The position numbers and the translations under genes are program-made. This document shows, piece by piece, positions 55,262-58,819 of a stretch of DNA of 58,819 bases. Under the pieces are notes generated by a model. That model was not told the DNA's origin and did no database searches. It saw nothing but the letters and a program-made list of their open reading frames with translations. The stretch's first letter is position 1. The number at the start of each line of letters is the position of its first letter. The stretch comes from JBBDYH01 sp040901795 (lineage in GTDB: Bacteria > Planctomycetota > Planctomycetia > Pirellulales > JALHPA01), in the NCBI GenBank assembly GCA_040901795.1, contig JBBDYH010000172.1, forward strand, positions 1-58,819, given 5' to 3'.

Positions 55262-56626
55262 GTGGCCAACCGCATCGAACCCCGCACGCTGAAGGGCTTT
55301 CGCGACTACCTGCCGTCGGCGATGATCGCCCGCGAGCAGTTGGTCGAGGCGGCGCGGCGTGTGTATCGCTCGTACGGTTTCGCGCCCATCGACACGCCGG
55401 CCCTGGAATACCTCGATATCCTCGTGGGCAAAGGCAGCGCAGAGACCGACAAACAGCTCTATCGATTCCAGGACCACGGCGGGCGCGACGTGGGCATGCG
55501 GTTCGACCTGACCGTCCCGCTGGCGCGTTTCATGGCACAACACTACGCCGAGCTGGGCACGCCGTTTAAGCGCTATCACATCGGTACGGTCTGGCGGGGC
55601 GAGAATACGCAGCGTGGCCGCTACCGCGAGTTCATGCAGTGCGACTTCGACACGATCGGCACGCTATCCGTCGCCGCTGATATTGAAACTGCGCTGGTAA
55701 TCCACGATCTGATGCTGGCCATCGGCTTCGACGCCTTTCAGATCCGCGTCAACAACCGGATGGTCCTGAACGGCTTGCTCGAGCGGCTCGGTCTGGCGGA
55801 AAAATCTGCGGCGATCCTGCGTGTACTCGACAAGCTGGGCAAGGTTGGCCGCGACGCGGTGGCCGAGGAGATGGTCGCCTCGGCCGGCGCGTCGCCCGCA
55901 CAAGCGGACGAGGTGCTACGTCTGTCGGAGCTAAAGGGGTCCCACGACGACATCCTCCGGCAGCTCGCGCCGCTGGTTGCCGGCAGCGCAAAGGGGGAAG
56001 AGGGTGTTGCGCGACTACGCGACATCTTTGCCGCGGCGGAATCGGCCGGCGTTCCGGCGACGCGGTTGCGCCTCGACGTCTCGATTGCCCGCGGGCTCGA
56101 CTATTACACAGGGACGATTTACGAGACGTTTCTCGATGCGCTCCCCAGCATCGGCAGCGTTTGCTCGGGGGGCCGTTACGACAACCTGGCGGAACTGTAT
56201 ACGTCGCAGCAGTTGCCGGGCATCGGCGCGTCGCTGGGGCTCGACCGATTGCTGTCGGCGATGGAAGAACTGGGAATGGTGGCACAAGCCACCACACCGG
56301 CCGAAGTGTTTGTCGCCTACTTTGACGCCGCACGCCTGCCCGAGTACTTGCGACTGGCCAGCCAGCTTCGTGCGGCCGGCTTGCGAGTGGAGTTCTATCC
56401 CGAGCCGAAAAAACTGGGCGCGCAATTGAAATACGCGGACCGCAGGGGTTTTCGGGTAGCGATTATCGCGGGGGAGAGCGAGTTTGCGGCCAATCAGGTG
56501 CAAGTCAAAAACCTCGCCACGGGCGAGAGCCTGACCGTCTCCCTGGGTGAGGGCATTTACGAGGTGGTTCGAGTCATCAGAGAGGGGGAGAAGGGGAGAG
56601 GGAGCGCGGGTGAGGTCGCGACGTAA
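55262..56626 (+). CDS. hisS: Histidine--tRNA ligase
   Basis: 454 residues starting at GTG 55262. Class II motifs are clear: GFRDYLPSAMIAREQL, MRFDLTVPLARFMA (motif 2 entry), GRYREFMQCDFDTIG, LDVSIARGLDYYTGTIYETF (HisA box) and SGGRYDNLAELY, followed by an anticodon-binding domain. It charges tRNA-His in the cytoplasm. A GGAG-like site is weak at the expected distance. It follows the YkgJ gene by 15 nt. Confidence 0.97.
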   Translation: MANRIEPRTLKGFRDYLPSAMIAREQLVEAARRVYRSYGFAPIDTPALEYLDILVGKGSAETDKQLYRFQDHGGRDVGMRFDLTVPLARFMAQHYAELGTPFKRYHIGTVWRGENTQRGRYREFMQCDFDTIGTLSVAADIETALVIHDLMLAIGFDAFQIRVNNRMVLNGLLERLGLAEKSAAILRVLDKLGKVGRDAVAEEMVASAGASPAQADEVLRLSELKGSHDDILRQLAPLVAGSAKGEEGVARLRDIFAAAESAGVPATRLRLDVSIARGLDYYTGTIYETFLDALPSIGSVCSGGRYDNLAELYTSQQLPGIGASLGLDRLLSAMEELGMVAQATTPAEVFVAYFDAARLPEYLRLASQLRAAGLRVEFYPEPKKLGAQLKYADRRGFRVAIIAGESEFAANQVQVKNLATGESLTVSLGEGIYEVVRVIREGEKGRGSAGEVAT

Positions 56627-56665
56627 TTCGGCGTCTCCTCGTAGATCTTGGTATGTCCCCGCACA

Positions 56666-56713
56666 GTCTCCTTGTCTCCCGGTCTCCTTGTCCCCCGGTC
56701 TCCTTGTCTCCCG
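56666..56713. repeat. 16-nt tandem repeat, three copies
   Basis: GTCTCCTTGTCTCCCG and two near-identical copies (56666, 56682, 56698). In the reverse complement each copy is two variants of the GGGAGAC 8-mer that forms the array at 1-48. It lies between hisS and the HYExAFE gene. Confidence 0.85.
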
Positions 56714-56774
56714 GTCCGGCGTCGCTCTACAATGACTGGACAAGTTTCCACGGGTGTTCACGGGCGCGGCAATC

Positions 56775-57356
56775 ATGGCCAAGCGCGACAACCATTACGA
56801 GGCCGCCTTCGAGGCGTATCTCCGCGAGCGGCGGTTGCCCTACGTGGCCATCGATGAAACCAGGCGGAGCTTGCTGGGCGGCGACTCGATCAAGAGCCTC
56901 GACTTCATCGTGCATAGCGGCGACCGCGCATCCTGGCTGGTAGATGTCAAAGGACGCCGTTTTCCCGCCGGAGACGAACAAAAGCAGTACTGGAAGAACT
57001 GGTCGACTCGGGACGATCTGCGCGCCATGGCCGCCTGGGAAGGGCTGTTCGGCGCCGGGTTTCAGGGTCTATTTGTCTTCGCCTACGCGATTGTGGGAGA
57101 TCGCTCGCCGTTGCCGGCGGAGCAACTGGCGTCGTACCGCAATCGGCTCTACGCGTTTGTCGGTGTGCGGCTCTGCGACTACGCCTGTTTTGCGCGGCCG
57201 ATTTCCGCAGCCTGGCAGACAGTGGCTCTCACCAGCCAGAAGTTCCGCGAGATTGCGCGGCCTGTGGATGAGTTTTTTAAGCTAAAGAAGCCAATGGCCG
57301 TTCCGCGCCTGAGCGCATTTCCGGCGATGGCGACACCGGCTACAATCGAGCGATAG
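56775..57356 (+). CDS. HYExAFE-family protein, possible PD-(D/E)xK nuclease
   Basis: 193 residues from ATG 56775. The name-giving HYEAAFEAYLRERRLPY opens the protein. DFIVH, then SWLVDVKGRRFP looks like the D-x(n)-(D/E)xK pair of restriction-endonuclease-like folds, with Asp near 46 and DVK near 58-60. The family is planctomycete-enriched and uncharacterised. No partner gene adjoins. A nuclease activity is inference from these residues. Confidence 0.85.
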   Translation: MAKRDNHYEAAFEAYLRERRLPYVAIDETRRSLLGGDSIKSLDFIVHSGDRASWLVDVKGRRFPAGDEQKQYWKNWSTRDDLRAMAAWEGLFGAGFQGLFVFAYAIVGDRSPLPAEQLASYRNRLYAFVGVRLCDYACFARPISAAWQTVALTSQKFREIARPVDEFFKLKKPMAVPRLSAFPAMATPATIER

Positions 57357-57412
57357 GCCGGGATTCCCAATTTCAAATTTGCAATTTGCAACTTGCAATA
57401 ACGAGGCCCCCC

Positions 57413-57640
57413 GTGAATTCCTGCTTTGTTTCGTTGCGATCCGCCGTCCTGATACTGGCCGCCTGGGCGAGCACCGCTATCGCGTATGCTCAGCCGCCGG
57501 GGCAGCAAGAGGCGGCGGCCCCGAGCAAGTCGTACGTGATTTCGTACATGGTGGTCGTGCTCGCCGTCGCGCTGGGGCTGTTGGTCGTCTGTCGCTCCGG
57601 CGGGCGATCGAACGAGCCGAAACTAGAGGATCTGGAATAG
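57413..57640 (+). CDS. Small single-pass membrane protein of unknown function
   Basis: About 75 residues from GTG 57413 with GAGG 6 nt upstream. A signal-like start (RSAVLILAAWASTAIAYAQ) is followed by a Pro/Gln/Ala stretch and a second hydrophobic segment (ISYMVVVLAVALGLLVVC), then a short charged tail. Small proteins of this shape are common in planctomycetes. It abuts the convergent DegT gene. Confidence 0.65.
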   Translation: MNSCFVSLRSAVLILAAWASTAIAYAQPPGQQEAAAPSKSYVISYMVVVLAVALGLLVVCRSGGRSNEPKLEDLE

Positions 57641-58819
57641 CTATGCGACGCGCGGCAGGGCGCTGGGCGATGTTGCCGGATGGCCAAGAAAGTTAGGACG
57701 TTTCACCGTCGGATCGATCTGCGGCCGACGAACGCCAAAGAACTCGCCGATGCGATAGACCACTGTCTCGATCTCCGCCGGCTCCAGCTCGGGAAAGATC
57801 GGCAGGGCCAACGTCTCGCGCGCCGCGCGCTCCGATTCGGGAAGGCTCCCCTCGGCATAGGCCAACGAGCGGAAGCACGCCTGAAGATGGAGCGGTACGG
57901 GATAGTAGATCTCGGTTCCCACTTTCATTTGCGCCAGGTACTGGCGCAAGGCGTCGCGGCGGCCGTCTGGCACGCGGATCGTGTACTGATTCCAGACATG
58001 CGTCGAGGCCGTGTCGGTGTTGGGCGGCGTCAGCACGCCGGCCAGACCGCTTTCTTGAAACAGCCGCTGGTACATCGCCGCATTCGCCTGGCGCCGTTCG
58101 GCCCAGCGGTCGAGGTGTGCGAGCTTGACGTTGAGCACCGCCGCCTGAATCGAGTCGAGCCGGCTGTTAATGCCCACGACCTGGTGATAGTACCGCGGCT
58201 CCATGCCATGCGCGCGCAACAGGCGCAGCCGCGCGGCGAGATCGTCGCGATTGGTAGTCAAAATGCCGCCATCGCCGAAGCCACCGAGGTTCTTCGTCGG
58301 ATAAAAGCTGAAGCAGCCGACGTCGCCCAATGCTCCGGCCGGCACTCCCCGGTATTCCGCGCCGATCGATTGGCAGGCGTCTTCGATGATCGTTAGCCGG
58401 TGCTGTCTGGCAATCGCAGCCAGCGCGTCCATATCGGCGCATTGGCCGAACAGATGCACCGGCAGGATCGCCTTCGTCGCGCGCGTGACCCGCGCCGCCG
58501 TCGCTTGCGGGCACATATTGTAGGTGGCCGGATTGATATCGACGAAGACCGGCATGGCGCCGAGTCGCCAGACAGCGCTGGCTGTGGCGAAAAAGGTGTA
58601 GCTCGGCAGGATCACTTCGTCTCCCGGTCCGATTCCCAGCGCCATGAGCGCCAGCAACAGCGCGTCGCTCCCCGAAGCGCAGGCAATGGCGTGTTTGGTG
58701 CGCGTATAGCTGGCGATTGCGCGCTCGAGCTGCTCGCAGTCGGGCCCCAGAATGAAACGCCCCGAGTCGCACACGCGGTCGATCGCCCCGCGGATTTCTT
58801 CGCGCAGCGGCTGGTATTG
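57641..58819 (-). CDS. DegT/DnrJ/EryC1/StrS aminotransferase, 5' end outside window
   Basis: The reading frame runs off the window edge in its N-terminal part: before an in-frame GTG at 58774 it continues as QYQPLREEIRGAIDRV, which is normal for the family, so the true start is outside. Visible blocks are GSDALLLALMALGIGPGDEV, EDACQSIGAEYRG, GCFSFYPTKNLGGFGDGG (PLP-Lys) and RLDSIQAAVLNVKL. It transfers an amino group to a sugar nucleotide for envelope glycans. It may join the envelope-sugar theme with the GT9 and nucleotidyltransferase genes in the window. Confidence 0.94.
   Translation of the reverse strand, partial: QYQPLREEIRGAIDRVCDSGRFILGPDCEQLERAIASYTRTKHAIACASGSDALLLALMALGIGPGDEVILPSYTFFATASAVWRLGAMPVFVDINPATYNMCPQATAARVTRATKAILPVHLFGQCADMDALAAIARQHRLTIIEDACQSIGAEYRGVPAGALGDVGCFSFYPTKNLGGFGDGGILTTNRDDLAARLRLLRAHGMEPRYYHQVVGINSRLDSIQAAVLNVKLAHLDRWAERRQANAAMYQRLFQESGLAGVLTPPNTDTASTHVWNQYTIRVPDGRRDALRQYLAQMKVGTEIYYPVPLHLQACFRSLAYAEGSLPESERAARETLALPIFPELEPAEIETVVYRIGEFFGVRRPQIDPTVKRPNFLGHPATSPSALPRVA

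Overview
The window is about 59 kb of GC-rich bacterial chromosome that looks planctomycetal, probably order Pirellulales. The evidence is a WD40-repeat Ser/Thr kinase, two surface proteins with the LEPR-XLL-type N-terminal motif, a PQQ-type dehydrogenase fused to several haem c motifs, a HYExAFE protein, a Uma2 nuclease, a DUF1570 protein, and many short intergenic repeats of the kind scattered through these genomes. I see no rRNA, tRNA, CRISPR array, transposase or prophage core. Nearly everything is single genes or operons of two to four genes.

Layout. 1-7 kb: a giant membrane-anchored kinase and a cadherin-like surface protein. 7-17.3 kb: a conserved planctomycete secreted protein, an RTX-like LEPR-XLL surface protein, and a transport cluster made of an M50 site-2 protease fused to an HlyD adaptor, a free HlyD adaptor, a GAF-HlyD adaptor and a divergent TolC lipoprotein, with no ABC or RND pump. 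17.3-25.6 kb: a RelE/ParE-like toxin-antitoxin pair, a secreted VCBS protein behind a repeat array, a GlmU-like nucleotidyltransferase, a 1,044-residue PQQ/cytochrome protein, an HTH plus AT-hook protein, and a repeat-rich gene desert. 25.6-31.7 kb: a 32-residue Lys/Arg-rich micro-protein with a leader hairpin and terminator, a protein with a pretoxin-like segment, a DUF885 peptidase, a HigBA module and an S9 peptidase with an RGG-like insert. 31.9-37.5 kb: 4-hydroxyproline catabolism (DapA-family deaminase, epimerase, FAD dehydrogenase), a secreted amidohydrolase and a membrane protein. 37.5-48.4 kb: mixed metabolic and accessory genes (GDPD-like, Uma2, EamA, purine nucleoside phosphorylase, GT9, sugar isomerase, DUF1570, creatininase, FRG). 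48.4-58.8 kb: a FolK-PanC fusion, a nitrilase, a Tat-exported Hyi-like protein, a second copy of the toxin-antitoxin family, PurU, a class I amidotransferase, a YkgJ protein, HisRS, HYExAFE, a small membrane protein, and a DegT aminotransferase cut by the window edge.

The best candidate for an undescribed system is at 8.2-17.3 kb. Adaptor and outer-membrane parts of a type I-like exporter are joined to a membrane protease with a PqqD/RRE-like N-terminus and to a GAF sensor, beside an RTX-like surface protein that could be its cargo. Second is the micro-protein unit at 25.47-25.84 kb, with promoter, hairpin, tiny basic ORF and terminator. Third is the pair of related toxin-antitoxin modules 35 kb apart.
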